A DNA stretch of 64,000 nt from the NCBI GenBank assembly GCA_040901445.1, contig JBBDYQ010000025.1:1-64000 (forward strand), written 5' to 3'. Shown in pieces: positions 42,298-52,819 of the stretch (positions are counted from its first letter, which is position 1; each line of letters opens with the position of its first letter). The position numbers and the translations under genes are program-made. This DNA comes from Thermoleophilaceae bacterium. GTDB taxonomy: Bacteria > Actinomycetota > Thermoleophilia > Solirubrobacterales > Thermoleophilaceae. The notes under the pieces were generated by a model. It saw only the letters and a list, made by a program, of their open reading frames with translations. It did no database searches and had not been told where the DNA came from.

Positions 42298-43761
42298 CTA
42301 GACCGAGCCGATGCCGGCGCGGTAGCGCGGGAACAGCGGCTGCACGACCGACATGAAGAGGAGCGCGGCGGAGAGGGACCCGTGCACGGTGATCTCCCGC
42401 CGCGCGAGGGCGGCAGGGACGTCCAGGTCGCCCCGCCAGAACCGGTGGGCGAGCCCGCCGGTCATCGTCACCACCGCATCCGGCGTCGCATCCACTTGGT
42501 CGAAGCGCACGGCGGCAGGGCGCCCCGGCCGGAGCTCGACCAGGATCGAGCCGGCGGGATCGGTGTGCCGGAAGTCGACGCTCACATCGGCGCGGCACGG
42601 GTCGCGGCCGGAGGCCGGATGCTCCACGAGCTCCCGGCGCAGGAAGCCGCCGAGCCGTTCGACCATCTCGGCGGCCGACGCGAAGGCAGGCCGTGGCTTC
42701 TCCGTGGCGGGTCCGGCCCAGGGCCTGAGCGCGGATCGGAGAGTCCCGGTTGCCGGCAGCGGTGCCCGCAGGATCGAGCCGAACGCGGACTCGAGCGGGC
42801 TCTCCCCGCACAGCAGGCGGTCGAGCTCGAGCGCGTACTGCGCCGCGCTCAGAAGGCCCTGGGACTCTTTTCTCCACGCGCTGGGCCGGATGCGGGCGAT
42901 CCAGCCCTGGCCGTAGGGCATCGTCCGCAGCACGTGTGGCGCGACCTCGCGCGCCAGCCGGTTCACCTGGATGAGCTCGCCGCTGACGGGAGAGCGGACG
43001 GCCACAGCGCCACCGTCCCTGCTCGCGATCGTCGCGAGCAGGTCACCCGCACCCACCCGGCCGACCGGCCACACGTCGAAGCGCGGGGTCCACGCGATCA
43101 CCTCGCGCGCGGGCGCGGCGATCCCCACGTAGACGAGCTCGCCCTCCCGCCTGGCCCACGCGTGGGCGCCCGCCAGATAGCGCACGTCCTGCGCCAGCGG
43201 ATAGCGGGCGGACGGCCGGTCCGGGCGCACCGACAGGAGCGGCGCGGGCCGATGGGGGGCACGCGCGGGAGCGGCCGGGGCATCGGCGACCAGCGGCCGT
43301 GCGAACTCGCGGCCGTAGGCCTCGAGCGCATCGAACGGGATCAGCGGCACCCGGTAGCGCGCCGCGGTGGCCGCCAGCCGATCGCGCCTGGTTCCGGACG
43401 CCGTGTCGCCGGCGAGGGCAAGCACCGCGGCCCATTCGGCGCGGAAGCCGTCCTGGTGGAGCTCGAGCTCGCCCCATCCCGCCACCACGCCGGCGCAGTG
43501 GTCCTCCCGGCGGAATCCCTCCTCGAGCGTCGAAGCCGCATGGAAGGCGTACAGGCCGCACGAGCAGTCACCGTGCGGGGCGGCATGGGGCGGGTCGCGC
43601 AATCCGCGCTTGAAGTTGAGCGCGTGGCAGGCGGCGCGGTTCGGCCCAGGCTCCCAGACGGCGCGGCTGTAGCTCGCCGGACGCAGGGCGCGGCCGCCGT
43701 CGGGCAGCAGCCACGCCCGGAAGCCGAGCGCCGGCTCGGCGTAGTCGGGCGCGGCGCTCAA
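42298..43761 (-). CDS. GcvH-like (non-lipoylated) and SCP2-domain fusion protein
   Basis: A 487-aa multidomain protein. Residues 1-110 are an unknown domain with cysteines and histidines ('RAACHALNF', 'HAAPHGDCSCGLYAFHA'). Residues about 187-298 look like glycine-cleavage H protein ('SPVSGELIQVN', 'PYGQGWIARIRPSAW'), but the lipoyl-Lys position is Gly ('SRDGGAVAVRSP'), so it cannot be lipoylated there. Residues about 380-480 match the SCP2 sterol-carrier fold ('ILVELRPGRPAAVRFDQ', 'GDLDVPAALARREITVHGS'). It probably binds a hydrophobic or CoA-linked molecule (inference). TTG 43761 overlaps the stop of the small upstream frame (TTGA). Confidence 0.7.
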   Translation of the reverse strand: MSAAPDYAEPALGFRAWLLPDGGRALRPASYSRAVWEPGPNRAACHALNFKRGLRDPPHAAPHGDCSCGLYAFHAASTLEEGFRREDHCAGVVAGWGELELHQDGFRAEWAAVLALAGDTASGTRRDRLAATAARYRVPLIPFDALEAYGREFARPLVADAPAAPARAPHRPAPLLSVRPDRPSARYPLAQDVRYLAGAHAWARREGELVYVGIAAPAREVIAWTPRFDVWPVGRVGAGDLLATIASRDGGAVAVRSPVSGELIQVNRLAREVAPHVLRTMPYGQGWIARIRPSAWRKESQGLLSAAQYALELDRLLCGESPLESAFGSILRAPLPATGTLRSALRPWAGPATEKPRPAFASAAEMVERLGGFLRRELVEHPASGRDPCRADVSVDFRHTDPAGSILVELRPGRPAAVRFDQVDATPDAVVTMTGGLAHRFWRGDLDVPAALARREITVHGSLSAALLFMSVVQPLFPRYRAGIGSV

Positions 43762-43958
43762 GTCCTGGCCGGCTCGCGCCGCCGCCCGGGCGACCGCCGT
43801 GGTCCGGGCCGGCGGGACGGCTGCTCGGACGGAGCGGGCTCGCGCGCGGGCCTTTGCGGTTGCACCGGCGCCGGCTCGGGCATGGGCGCGACACGGATAC
43901 GGCGCGAGGGGCCGGGCAGGCTCAGCGCCACGAGAGGGCGGTCGGGACGGCGGTGCAT
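43758..43958 (-). CDS. Possible small Pro/Arg-rich protein coupled to the GcvH/SCP2 fusion
   Basis: A 66-aa frame from ATG 43958, starting MHRRPDRPLVALSLPGPSR; the remainder is almost entirely Pro/Arg/Glu/Ser. Its stop overlaps the next gene's TTG (TTGA). Composition may reflect only GC bias, and there is no clear ribosome site. The coupling is the best argument that it is translated. Confidence 0.35.
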   Translation of the reverse strand: MHRRPDRPLVALSLPGPSRRIRVAPMPEPAPVQPQRPAREPAPSEQPSRRPGPRRSPGRRREPART

Positions 43959-44010
43959 GAGCGAACCACCAAGCTTGCCCTGGAGGCCGGACGTCACCCC
44001 GTCAACGCGA

Positions 44011-44032
44011 GAGCCCCGCCGCAGCGGGGCTC
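44011..44032 (-). terminator. Hairpin terminator of tRNA-Leu
   Basis: A perfect 9-bp stem GAGCCCCGC/GCGGGGCTC with a CGCA loop lies 6 bases beyond the tRNA 3' end in its direction of transcription. No strong T-run follows. Confidence 0.7.
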
Positions 44033-44037
44033 TGAAG

Positions 44038-44123
<86 letters not shown>

Positions 44124-44202
44124 GTGACTGCGCGGCGATTATAGCCGCGGCCCGGGGACGCCCCCCGGGCCCTTGAGTTCGTCCGCAGCCCGCGCTAGCC
44201 TG

Positions 44203-44216
44203 CGAACACATGTTCG
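44203..44216 (+). promoter_or_regulatory. LexA (SOS) box upstream of lexA
   Basis: CGAAC-ACAT-GTTCG is a perfect match to the actinobacterial/Gram-positive LexA operator (CGAAC-N4-GTTCG). It lies 29 bases before the lexA ATG, indicating autorepression and induction by DNA damage. Confidence 0.93.
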
Positions 44217-44244
44217 TTTTGCAGCCAATGAGGAGGCGTCCCGG

Positions 44245-44865
44245 ATGGTCGAGCTGAACCTCACCAAGCGCCAGCAGGAGATCTTCGACTTCATCCGGCG
44301 CTACTCCGACAAGCACGGGTATCCGCCCACGGTGCGCGACATCGGGCGGGCCATCGGCCTGACCTCGTCCTCGACGGTGCACGCGCACCTCGCCAACCTG
44401 GAGAAGATCGGGCTTTTGCGTCGCGACCCCACCAAGCCGCGCGCGATCGAGGTGCTGGTGGACAGGGCCAAGAAGGCGGCGTCGCTGTCGCCTCCGGGCC
44501 TGCCGCTGGTGGGCCAGGTCGCCGCGGGCCAGCCGGTGCTCGCGGAGGAGAACATCGAGGAGTACGTCGACATCCCGACGATCGCCGGAGGCGAGGAGGG
44601 GGAGTTCATCCTGCGCGTGCACGGTGACTCCATGAAGGACGCGGGCATCATCGAGGGCGACTTCGTGGTGGTGCGCCCGCAGGACACCGCCAAGGACGGG
44701 GACATCGTGGTCGCGCTCGTGGGCGAGGAGGCCACGGTCAAGCGCTTCTTCAAGGAGTCCGACCACATCCGCCTCCAGCCCGAGAACGAGACGCTCGACC
44801 CCATCCGCACACGCGACGTCGCCGTGCTCGGTCGCGTCGTGGGCGTCTGCAGGAGGGTGTCGTGA
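44245..44865 (+). CDS. lexA: LexA repressor
   Basis: A 206-aa SOS repressor. The N-terminal winged helix is 'LTKRQQEIFDFIRRYSDKHGYPPTVRDIGRAIGLTSSSTVHAHLANLEK'. The autocleavage site is Ala94-Gly95 in 'VAAGQP'. The catalytic dyad is Ser129 in 'GDSM' and Lys166 in 'ATVKRFF'. RecA on single-stranded DNA triggers self-cleavage and derepression. ATG 44245 follows GAGGAGG and lies after the SOS box. The downstream zinc-ribbon gene starts at its stop codon (GTGA). Confidence 0.97.
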   Translation: MVELNLTKRQQEIFDFIRRYSDKHGYPPTVRDIGRAIGLTSSSTVHAHLANLEKIGLLRRDPTKPRAIEVLVDRAKKAASLSPPGLPLVGQVAAGQPVLAEENIEEYVDIPTIAGGEEGEFILRVHGDSMKDAGIIEGDFVVVRPQDTAKDGDIVVALVGEEATVKRFFKESDHIRLQPENETLDPIRTRDVAVLGRVVGVCRRVS

Positions 44866-45140
44866 GCGCCGCGGCCGTCATCGCTCGCCGCCGCCGCGCC
44901 GCCGGCCAGTCCAGGCTCTTTGATCCGTCGCGCCGGCGTCTCGGCGCGCGATCCGCCCCGGAGGTGCCGGCTTCGGGGCCCGGTACGACGAGGCTTACGC
45001 TCGAGCAGAAGCTCACGGGCGTGTGGGAGGGCCTTGTCGCCGCCGGATCGGCTGCGTGCCCGCTCTGCGGCGCCGAGATGCGCCGCGAGCCGGGCCGCGC
45101 CGAGGGCCGCTGCGGCGGCTGCGGCTCGGCGCTGAGCTGA
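44862..45140 (+). CDS. Small zinc-ribbon protein coupled to lexA
   Basis: A 92-aa protein. The N-terminal half is basic (IARRRRAAGQSRLFDPSRRRL). The C-terminal half has two CxxC pairs, 'CPLCG' and 'CGGCG', forming a probable zinc ribbon. GTG 44862 overlaps the lexA stop (GTGA), so it is very likely cotranscribed and SOS-controlled. A role in DNA metabolism is possible but unproven. Confidence 0.65.
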   Translation: MSAAAVIARRRRAAGQSRLFDPSRRRLGARSAPEVPASGPGTTRLTLEQKLTGVWEGLVAAGSAACPLCGAEMRREPGRAEGRCGGCGSALS

Positions 45141-45264
45141 GCGCGCGGCCGGCGCGCGGCCGGTTGAGCGGCGGGAGCCGAGCCACCTCGGGGACGCAGG
45201 CCTGCGTCAACCCTGCCCTGGGCACCGTAATGCGTGCCCAAAGCAGGACCGCGCCAGAATTTGA
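45141..45264. other. Convergent intergenic region with palindromes
   Basis: The 124-base gap contains a perfect 16-bp palindrome GACGCAGGCCTGCGTC (45193-45208), a hairpin TGGGCAC...GTGCCCA near 45219-45240, and a doubled GCGCGGCCGG. They are placed between convergent genes and likely serve as a bidirectional terminator. No gene is visible. Confidence 0.5.
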
Positions 45265-46248
45265 TCATCGCTCTCCTTCGTCGGGCAGGTCCTCCACGGC
45301 GACGCGAAAGACGGCCGCGAACGTTGCGCCCGGCTCTACCAGCGGCAGTGCATCGCCCGTCACGAGCGCATTGGTGGGCGCCGTCATCGGCTCGAAGCAC
45401 ACGAAGTCCGCATCGGCGGGCGAGTAGACCTGGGCCACCGGATAGCCGGACACGAGCTCCACCGCGATCCGCCGCCCGCCGCCCGAGGCCGTGAACCGCG
45501 CGGGCTCGGACAGCTCGGGAAAGAGGTCGTCGAAGGCGCGGTCGCCGAGCGGGCCGATCGTGAAAGGCGCCGGCTCGGTCTCACCGGTCGGGATGCCGTG
45601 CCTGTCCAGCAGCGCGCGGTGCCGCGCGGCTAGCTCCACCAACCACGCGGCGCGCGGCGCGCCGGGGAGGGTCAGGTACGGGTGCCAGCCGAACGAAACG
45701 GGCACCGGCACCACGCCGGTCGCCGTCAGCTCCGTCGTGATCGTCAGCGCGGTGCCTGCCAGCTCGGCCGCGATCCGCAGCTCGTGCGGGAACGGGAAGG
45801 CGGCCAGCAGCTCGGGATTCGCGCCGAAGTCCAGCCGCGCCTCGAGCCGAGCGGAGCCGTCGGCCGGCTCGGCTCCGACCACCTCCCAATGGGGCGACGC
45901 GGCGAGCACGCCGTGGATCGGCAGCCCGTGCTCGTCCTGCCGCAGCGGCATCCGCTCGAAGTCGAGCTCCACGACGTCCGCCGAGCGCGGGGCGCGGTAG
46001 CGCGGCTCGCCGAGCCGGTTGGCCCACGGATGCAGCAGGGGGATGCCGAAGCTGGAGCCGCGCTCCGCGTAGGCGGCGAGTCCGCCACGCTGGCCCAGCA
46101 GCTCCTCGCCGCGATGACGCAGCGAGCAGCCCACCATCCCCACCCCCGGGGCGAACGCCGCCTCCAGCGAGTCGCCGGGGGAGCCCAGCACCACGACGGG
46201 AAAGCCGTCGACGGTCGCGTCGGACACGGTATGGGCGCGGTCGTTCAT
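45265..46248 (-). CDS. Aldose 1-epimerase (galactose mutarotase) family protein
   Basis: A 327-aa beta-sandwich mutarotase, which interconverts alpha and beta anomers of aldoses. Diagnostic segments are 'HPWANRLGEPRY', 'LPIHGVLAASPH' (His), 'VSFGWHPYLTLP' (second His) and a catalytic Glu in 'VCFEPMTAPTNAL'. No signal peptide is present, so it is cytosolic. ATG 46248 fits the N-terminal 'TVDGFPVVVLGSPGDSLEAAFAPGVGMVG'. It is divergent from the RNase P RNA gene. Confidence 0.85.
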   Translation of the reverse strand: MNDRAHTVSDATVDGFPVVVLGSPGDSLEAAFAPGVGMVGCSLRHRGEELLGQRGGLAAYAERGSSFGIPLLHPWANRLGEPRYRAPRSADVVELDFERMPLRQDEHGLPIHGVLAASPHWEVVGAEPADGSARLEARLDFGANPELLAAFPFPHELRIAAELAGTALTITTELTATGVVPVPVSFGWHPYLTLPGAPRAAWLVELAARHRALLDRHGIPTGETEPAPFTIGPLGDRAFDDLFPELSEPARFTASGGGRRIAVELVSGYPVAQVYSPADADFVCFEPMTAPTNALVTGDALPLVEPGATFAAVFRVAVEDLPDEGER

Positions 46249-46286
46249 GGACTGGTCGCTGGGCAGCGCGGACGCTACCGTTACGG

Positions 46287-46655
46287 GTGCCGGCCAGGCA
46301 GCCGCGGGCGCCGGGGAGAAATCCGGCGTTCGAGGAAAGTCCGGACACCGAAGGGCAGGGTGGTCGCGCGAGCGACCCGGGGAAACCCGCGGGAAAGTGC
46401 CACAGAAACACACCGCCTAAGCGGCGGCCACACGTGAGCCGTCGCCGGTAAGGGTGAAATGGTGCGGTAAGAGCGCACCGGCGTCGCGGTGACGCGGCGG
46501 CCAGGCAAACCCCACCCGGTGCAAGGCCAAGCAGGAGCGTTGACGCTGCCCGCCGAGCTCCAGGTAGGCCGCAGGGCGAGAGCCCCTCACGCGCGCGAGC
46601 GCGTGATGAGACGGATGGCTGTCCACGACAGAATCCGGCTTACCGGCCGGCTACG
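46287..46655 (+). ncRNA. rnpB: RNase P RNA (bacterial type A)
   Basis: The catalytic RNA of RNase P, about 369 bases. Invariant blocks appear in order: GAGGAAAGTCCGGAC near 46331, AGGGCAGGGTG, ACAGAAACACACCGCC, GGTAAGGGTGAAATGGTGCGGTAAGAGCGCACCG (in two adjacent pieces), AGGCAAACCCCACCCG, and the 3' ACAGAATCCGGCTTACCGG. The 5' GCCGGCCAGGCAGCCGC pairs with the 3' ACCGGCCGGC as P1. Ends are estimated to within a few bases. A terminator follows immediately. Confidence 0.96.
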
Positions 46656-46683
46656 GAAGGGCCCCGCTTCGGCGGGGCCCTTC
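46656..46683 (+). terminator. rnpB terminator
   Basis: A perfect 12-bp stem GAAGGGCCCCGC/GCGGGGCCCTTC is capped by a TTCG tetraloop and followed by TATT. It is the strongest intrinsic terminator seen in the window. Confidence 0.9.
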
Positions 46684-46800
46684 TATTGGGGACAGGCCGT
46701 GTCCCCGGCCTGCGGCGGCCTCGCTTCCGCTGCTTTGCGTCGCTAGAATGCGCCGCTCGGCCCTCGGGCCGGACCTGCCGCCGTCCTCTCCTTCTCACGC

Positions 46801-49800
46801 ATGCATAGACCCAAGCGACCTGGGGCCGCTGGCCTGTACGACCCGGCTTTCGAGCACGACGCCTGCGGCGTCGGCGCCGTCGCCGATCTCAATAACACGC
46901 CAACCCACGCAACGGTGCGCAAGGCGCTCTGGGTGCTCGACCATCTAGAGCACAGGGGGGCCAGCGGGGCCGAGCTCGACACCGGCGACGGCGCGGGCAT
47001 CCTCCTGCAGGTCCCCGACGCGTTCCTGCGCGAGGTCTGTGACTTCGAGCTGCCCGAGGCCGGCCTCTACGCGGTCGGCGTGCTGTTCCTGCCCACCGAG
47101 CCGGCGCAGCGCCGCGAGATCGAGAAGATGGTCGAGCGCACGATCGTGGCCGAGGACCAGACGCTGCTCGGCTGGCGCGACGTCCCGGTTGATCACGACG
47201 TCCCCGGTCCCAGCGCAGCGGAGGTCGAGCCGGTCATCCGCCAGGTCTTCGTGGGCTCCACCAGCGAGGACCCGGACGCCTTCGAGCGCGCGGTCTACGT
47301 CATCCGGCGCATCATCGAGCGGCACGCCGGCGAGGAGAACCTCGCGATCCCGAGCTTCAGCAGCCGGACGCTCGTCTACAAGGGGATGCTCACGAGCCCG
47401 CAGCTCCCGCGCTACTTCCCCGACCTGCGCGACGAGCGCATCGCCAGCGCCCTCGCCCTCGTGCACTCCCGCTTCTCCACGAACACGTTCCCGAGCTGGG
47501 AGCTGGCCCACCCGTACCGGATGATCGCCCACAACGGGGAGATCAACACGCTGCGCGGCAACGTCAACTGGACGCGCGCGCGTGCGAGCACCATGGCCAG
47601 CGAGCTGTTCGGCGAGGACCTGCGCAAGCTGCTCCCGGTCGTGCGCGAGTCGGGCAGCGACTCGGCCATCTTCGACAACGTGCTCGAGCTGCTGGTCCTG
47701 GGCGGCCGCCCGCTCCCGCACGCGCTGATGATGATGATCCCGGAGGCCTGGGACGGAGCCGACGAGATGCCGGGGTGGCTGCGCGACTTCTACGCGTACC
47801 ACTCCTGCGTCATGGAGCCGTGGGATGGCCCGGCCGCGGTGGCCTTCACCGACGGCCGCGTGATCGGCGCCACGCTCGACCGCAACGGCCTGCGCCCGGG
47901 GCGCTGGCAGGTCACCAGGGACGGCTTCGTGGTCTTGGCGAGCGAGACCGGCGTGCTCGAGGCCGAGCCCGGGGAGGTCGTGCAGAAGGGCCGGCTCCAG
48001 CCGGGCAAGATCTTCCTCGTCGACCTCGACCAGGGCCGCATCGTGCCCGACGAGGAGGTCAAGCGCGAGATCGCCAACGGCAAGCCCTACGGCGACTGGT
48101 ACCGCGGGCGCTCCGTGCACCTCGACGACCTCGAGGACGTGGCGCCGCGCGAGATCGCCGCCGACCCTCTGCTCACCCGCCAGCTCCTCTTCGGCTACAC
48201 GCAGGAGGACATCCGCATCACGCTCGCGCAGATGGGCGGGGCCAAGGCGGAGGAGCCGCTGGGCTCGATGGGCAACGACTTCGCGCTGGCCGTGCTGTCG
48301 GACAAGGCGCCGCCGCTCTACGGCTACTTCAAGCAGCTCTTCGCGCAGGTCACCAACCCGCCGATCGACCCCATCCGCGAGAAGATCGTGATGAGCCTGT
48401 CCACGGCGGTGGGGCCGGAGGGCAACCTGCTCGGGGAGAGCGCCGAGCACGCGCATCAGCTGGTCATGTCCCAGCCGCTGCTCACGCCCGCCGACCTCGA
48501 GAAGCTGCGCCAGGTGGACCACGAGGTCTTCCACGCCGACACGCTCGACGCCACCTGGCCCGCCGCCGAGGGCCCGGCGGGGCTCCAGCGCGCCATGGAG
48601 CGCCTCTGCCGCGAGGCCTCGGCCGCCATCGAGGCGGGCGACACGATCCTCATCCTCTCCGACCGCGCCGCCGGCCCCGACCGCGTGCCGGTCCCGGCGC
48701 TGCTGGCCGTCGCCGGCGTGCACCACCACCTCGTGCGCGAGGGCACCCGCCTCCAGGCCGGCCTGGTCGTGGAGTCCGGCGAGCCGCGCGAGGTCCACCA
48801 CTTCTGCACGCTCATCGGCTACGGCGCCGCGGCGGTCAGCCCCTACCTCGCCTTCGAGACGCTGCACGACCTCTTCGACCAGGGCCGCCTGCCGGGTGTG
48901 GAGGGCGCCGACGTAGCCGAGCAGAACATGGTCAAGGCCACCGGCAAGGGCATCCTCAAGACGATCTCGAAGATGGGCATCTCCACCGTGCGCAGCTACG
49001 CCGGCGCGCAGATCTTCGAGGCGGTGGGGCTGGACACCGAGCTCATCGACCAGCACTTCACCGGCACCACCTCGCGCATCGGCGGCGTCGGCCTGGACGT
49101 GCTCGCCACCGAGGCCTGCGTGCGTCACCGCCGCGCCTACCCGCGCTCGGCCGAGCGCCTGCCCACGGGCGGCGTGCACATGTGGCGCCGCGACGGCGAG
49201 CACCACCAGTGGAACCCGGAGACCATCGCGCTGGTCCAGCACGCAGTGCGCGAGGGCGGCCAGGACGCCTACGAGGAGTTCACGCGCGTGGTCAACGACG
49301 AGTCCAAGCGCCGGGCCACGCTGCGCGGCCTGCTCAAGCTCAAGGCGTCCGCCGCCGGCCGAGCGGTCCCGATCGAGGAGGTGGAGCCGGCGTCGCAGAT
49401 CGTCAAGCGCTTCTCCACCGGCGCCATGTCGCTGGGTTCCATCTCCACCGAGGCGCACGAGACGCTCGCCATCGCCATGAACCGCCTCGGCGGCAAGTCC
49501 AACACGGGCGAGGGCGGCGAGGACCCGCGCCGCTACACGGCCGACCCCAACGGCGACCGCCGTCGCTCCGCCATCAAGCAGGTGGCGTCGGGGCGCTTCG
49601 GCGTCACGGGGCACTACCTGGTCAACGCCGACCAGCTGCAGATCAAGATGGCCCAGGGCGCCAAGCCGGGCGAGGGCGGCCAGCTGCCCGGCCACAAGGT
49701 GGACGAGTACATCGGCAAGATCCGCCACTCCACTCCGGGCGTGGGGCTCATCTCGCCGCCGCCCCACCACGACATCTACTCGATCGAGGATCTCAAGCAG

Positions 49801-51369
49801 CTCATCTTCGACCTGCGCTGCGCCAACCCCGCGGCGTCGGTCAGCGTCAAGCTCGTGGCGGAGGTCGGCGTGGGCACGGTCGCGGCGGGCGTTGCCAAGG
49901 CCAACTCCGACCACGTTGTCATCGCCGGCCACGACGGCGGCACCGGCGCGTCGCCGGTCAGCTCCATCCACTCCGCGGGCGTGCCGTGGGAGATCGGCCT
50001 GGCCGAGACCCAGCAGACGCTGGTGCTCAACAAGCTGCGCGACCGCATCACCGTGCAGGCCGACGGCCAGATGAAGACGGGCCGCGACGTGGTCGTCGCC
50101 GCGCTGCTCGGCGCGGAGGAGATGGGCTTCGCCACCGCCCCGCTCGTCACCACCGGCTGCATCATGATGCGCGCCTGCCACCTCAACACGTGCCCGGTGG
50201 GCATCGCCACCCAGGACCCGGAGCTGCGCAAGCGCTTCGAGGGCAAGCCCGAGCACGTCGTCAACTACTTCTTCTTCATCGCCGAGGAGGTGCGCCGCTA
50301 CATGGCGCAGCTCGGCGTGCGCAAGTTCGAGGAGCTCGTCGGCCGCACCGACCTGCTCGAGGCCGACGAGGCCATCGAGCACTGGAAGGCGCGCGGGGTG
50401 GACCTGTCGCGCCTGCTCGAGGCCCCCGACATGCCGCCCGAGATCCCGCGCCGCCGCGTGCGCGAGCCCGACCCCGTGCTCGACGACCACCTCGACCACC
50501 AGCTCCTCGCCCAGGCCGGCCCCGCGCTCGAGCGCGGCGAGCGGGTGGAGATCGCGATCCGCTGCGAGAACAAGAACCGCACGGTCGGCGGCCTGCTGTC
50601 GGGCGAGGTGGCTCGCCGCCACGGCGCGGAGGGCCTGCCCGACGACACGATCAGCGTGAGGCTCGAGGGCTCGGGCGGCCAGAGCTTCGGCGCCTGGCTC
50701 GCGCCGGGCGTCACCTTCCACCTCTGGGGCGACGCCAACGACTTCACGGGCAAGGGCATGTCCGGAGGCGTGCTGGCCGTGCGCCCGCCCGAGGGCTCCA
50801 CCTTCGTGGCGGAGGAGAACGTCATCGTGGGCAACACGCTGCTCTACGGCGCCACGAAGGGGCGCGCGTTCTTCCGCGGGCTCGCGGGCGAGCGCTTCGC
50901 CGTGCGCAACTCCGGCGTGCACGCGGTGGTGGAGGGCGTGGGCGACCACGGCTGCGAGTACATGACCGGCGGCCGGGTGGTCGTGCTCGGCCCCACGGGC
51001 CGCAACTTCGCCGCGGGCATGTCCGGCGGGCTGGCGTTCGTGCTCGATCCCGACGGCGCCTTCCCGGCGCGCTGCAACCCCGAGCTCGTGGACCTCGAGC
51101 CGCCCACCGAGGACGACCTCGAAGCGATCCACGCCCTCGTGGCCGAGCACGGAGAGCGAACCGGCTCGACCGTGGCCGAGCGTGTGCTGGCCGACTGGGA
51201 TGCGCTGCGGGGCGACTGGGTCAAGGTCTTCCCGCGCGACTACAAGCGGGTGCTGGCCGAGCGCGGCGAGCATCACTACGGGGCGCTCAGCGAGATGCAG
51301 GTGGCCGCCGACGGCTCCACCCCGCTCGAATCCGGCACCGGCGTGCGGGGGGTCCCCACGCATGGGTGA
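46801..51369 (+). CDS. gltB: Glutamate synthase large subunit (GOGAT)
   Basis: A 1522-aa subunit that converts glutamine plus 2-oxoglutarate to two glutamates. A 21-residue propeptide is removed to expose Cys22 in 'HDACGVGAV', the glutaminase nucleophile. The synthase domain (about 800-1200) has '[16 protein letters not shown]', '[12 protein letters not shown]' and the 3Fe-4S ligands Cys1120/1126/1131 in '[16 protein letters not shown]'. The C-terminal glutamate synthase beta-helix has '[30 protein letters not shown]' (split over two strands). It overlaps gltD by 8 bases. Confidence 0.97.
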   Translation: MHRPKRPGAAGLYDPAFEHDACGVGAVADLNNTPTHATVRKALWVLDHLEHRGASGAELDTGDGAGILLQVPDAFLREVCDFELPEAGLYAVGVLFLPTEPAQRREIEKMVERTIVAEDQTLLGWRDVPVDHDVPGPSAAEVEPVIRQVFVGSTSEDPDAFERAVYVIRRIIERHAGEENLAIPSFSSRTLVYKGMLTSPQLPRYFPDLRDERIASALALVHSRFSTNTFPSWELAHPYRMIAHNGEINTLRGNVNWTRARASTMASELFGEDLRKLLPVVRESGSDSAIFDNVLELLVLGGRPLPHALMMMIPEAWDGADEMPGWLRDFYAYHSCVMEPWDGPAAVAFTDGRVIGATLDRNGLRPGRWQVTRDGFVVLASETGVLEAEPGEVVQKGRLQPGKIFLVDLDQGRIVPDEEVKREIANGKPYGDWYRGRSVHLDDLEDVAPREIAADPLLTRQLLFGYTQEDIRITLAQMGGAKAEEPLGSMGNDFALAVLSDKAPPLYGYFKQLFAQVTNPPIDPIREKIVMSLSTAVGPEGNLLGESAEHAHQLVMSQPLLTPADLEKLRQVDHEVFHADTLDATWPAAEGPAGLQRAMERLCREASAAIEAGDTILILSDRAAGPDRVPVPALLAVAGVHHHLVREGTRLQAGLVVESGEPREVHHFCTLIGYGAAAVSPYLAFETLHDLFDQGRLPGVEGADVAEQNMVKATGKGILKTISKMGISTVRSYAGAQIFEAVGLDTELIDQHFTGTTSRIGGVGLDVLATEACVRHRRAYPRSAERLPTGGVHMWRRDGEHHQWNPETIALVQHAVREGGQDAYEEFTRVVNDESKRRATLRGLLKLKASAAGRAVPIEEVEPASQIVKRFSTGAMSLGSISTEAHETLAIAMNRLGGKSNTGEGGEDPRRYTADPNGDRRRSAIKQVASGRFGVTGHYLVNADQLQIKMAQGAKPGEGGQLPGHKVDEYIGKIRHSTPGVGLISPPPHHDIYSIEDLKQLIFDLRCANPAASVSVKLVAEVGVGTVAAGVAKANSDHVVIAGHDGGTGASPVSSIHSAGVPWEIGLAETQQTLVLNKLRDRITVQADGQMKTGRDVVVAALLGAEEMGFATAPLVTTGCIMMRACHLNTCPVGIATQDPELRKRFEGKPEHVVNYFFFIAEEVRRYMAQLGVRKFEELVGRTDLLEADEAIEHWKARGVDLSRLLEAPDMPPEIPRRRVREPDPVLDDHLDHQLLAQAGPALERGERVEIAIRCENKNRTVGGLLSGEVARRHGAEGLPDDTISVRLEGSGGQSFGAWLAPGVTFHLWGDANDFTGKGMSGGVLAVRPPEGSTFVAEENVIVGNTLLYGATKGRAFFRGLAGERFAVRNSGVHAVVEGVGDHGCEYMTGGRVVVLGPTGRNFAAGMSGGLAFVLDPDGAFPARCNPELVDLEPPTEDDLEAIHALVAEHGERTGSTVAERVLADWDALRGDWVKVFPRDYKRVLAERGEHHYGALSEMQVAADGSTPLESGTGVRGVPTHG

Positions 51370-52804
51370 GCTCGGCGGCTTCATGAAGATCCACAGGGTC
51401 AACGGGCCCAAGCGCCCCGTTGACGAGCGGGTGGGCGACTTCCGCGAGTACCAGCAGACGCTGCCGGACGAGGGCCTTCGCGAGCAGGGCGCCCGCTGCA
51501 TGGACTGCGGCATCCCCTTCTGCCACTCGGGCTGCCCCCTCGGCAACCTCATCCCCGACTGGAACGATCTCGTCTACCGGGACCGCTGGCACGACGCCAG
51601 CAACGCCCTTCACGCCACCAACAACTTCCCGGAGTTCACCGGCCGCGTCTGCCCGGCGCCGTGCGAGGCGGCGTGCGTGCTCGACATCAACGACGACCCG
51701 GTCACGATCAAGCAGATCGAGATGTCGATCGGCGACCGCGCGTTCGAGGAGGGCTGGGTCAAGCCGCAGCCCCCGCCCGTGCGCAGCGGCCGCACGGTCG
51801 CGGTCATCGGCTCAGGGCCGGCGGGTCTCGCGGCGGCGCAGGAGCTCAACTCGTTCGGCCACGAGGTCACCGTCTACGAGCGCGCCGACCGCGCCGGCGG
51901 CCTGCTCACCTACGGGATCCCCGACTTCAAGCTCGAGAAGTGGATGGTCCAGCGGCGCGTGGACCTCATCGCCGCCGAGGGGGTCCGGTTCAGCACGGGC
52001 GTCGACGTGGGCGCGGACATCACGGGCGAGGAACTGCGCGAGCGCCACGACGCCGTGGTCATCTGCACGGGATCCACGATCCCGCGCGACCTGCCGGTGC
52101 CGGGCCGCGAGCTCGACGGCGTGCACTTCGCCATGGAGTACCTCGAGCAGCGCAACCGCTGGGTCGCCGGCGAGTTCCCGGACGGAACGCCCATCAGCGC
52201 CGCGGGCAAGCACGTGGTGATCATCGGCGGCGGCGACACGGGCGCCGACTGCCTGGGCAACTCCCACCGCGAGGACGCCGCCTCCATCACCCAGTTCGAG
52301 CTCCTGCCGGAGCCCCCGCCCGAGCGGCCCAGCGACCGCACGCCGTGGCCGCGCTGGCCGATGATCCTGCGCACCTCGCCGGCCCACGAGGAGGGCGGCG
52401 AGCGCCGCTTCAGCGTGATGACCACGGAGTTCACCGGCCAGGATGGGCGGGTCACCGAGCTGCACGGCCACCAGGTCGGTCCGCCGCCGTCGTTCGACAG
52501 GATCGAGGGCGGCGACTTCACCCTGGCGGCCGACCTCGTCCTGCTGGCCATGGGCTTCCTGCACCCGCAGCGCGAGGTGCTCGACCAGCTCGGAGTCGAG
52601 CTCGACGAGCGCGGCAACGTGGCCGCGCCCGACTACGCCGGCTCGGCGCCGGGCGTGTTCGCCGCCGGCGACTCCCGCCGCGGCCAGTCGCTCGTGGTGT
52701 GGGCCATCTCGGAGGGCCGCCAGGCGGCCCGTGGCTGCGACCGCTACCTGCACTCGCTCGACGCCGGGGGCGAGGGCGAGGACCTGGTCGCGCTGCTCAC
52801 TTGA
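51362..52804 (+). CDS. gltD: Glutamate synthase small subunit
   Basis: A 480-aa NADPH-oxidising subunit of GOGAT. The N-terminal iron-sulfur region has '[17 protein letters not shown]' and '[11 protein letters not shown]'. The FAD-binding [13 protein letters not shown] and '[13 protein letters not shown]', and the NADPH-binding '[11 protein letters not shown]' follow. '[19 protein letters not shown]' closes the FAD domain. It starts inside the end of gltB (ATGGGTGA overlap), indicating translational coupling of the two subunits. Confidence 0.97.
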   Translation: MGELGGFMKIHRVNGPKRPVDERVGDFREYQQTLPDEGLREQGARCMDCGIPFCHSGCPLGNLIPDWNDLVYRDRWHDASNALHATNNFPEFTGRVCPAPCEAACVLDINDDPVTIKQIEMSIGDRAFEEGWVKPQPPPVRSGRTVAVIGSGPAGLAAAQELNSFGHEVTVYERADRAGGLLTYGIPDFKLEKWMVQRRVDLIAAEGVRFSTGVDVGADITGEELRERHDAVVICTGSTIPRDLPVPGRELDGVHFAMEYLEQRNRWVAGEFPDGTPISAAGKHVVIIGGGDTGADCLGNSHREDAASITQFELLPEPPPERPSDRTPWPRWPMILRTSPAHEEGGERRFSVMTTEFTGQDGRVTELHGHQVGPPPSFDRIEGGDFTLAADLVLLAMGFLHPQREVLDQLGVELDERGNVAAPDYAGSAPGVFAAGDSRRGQSLVVWAISEGRQAARGCDRYLHSLDAGGEGEDLVALLT

Positions 52805-52819
52805 CGCGCCGGTGGCCTG

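Noticed and set aside
46500-46530. GGCAAACCCC resembling a GEMM riboswitch core
   Set aside because: It is the conserved AGGCAAACCCCACCCG block of RNase P RNA; other GEMM elements are absent.
47775-51386. A 1203-codon plus-strand frame overlapping gltB in another phase
   Set aside because: Arg/Gly/Pro/Ala-rich shadow with no conserved motif, entirely within gltB.
46945-51552. A 1535-codon open frame on the minus strand opposite gltB
   Set aside because: It is the complement of gltB/gltD coding sequence in a GC-rich genome, has no family motifs and is rich in Arg/Val/His/Glu; gltB is unmistakable.
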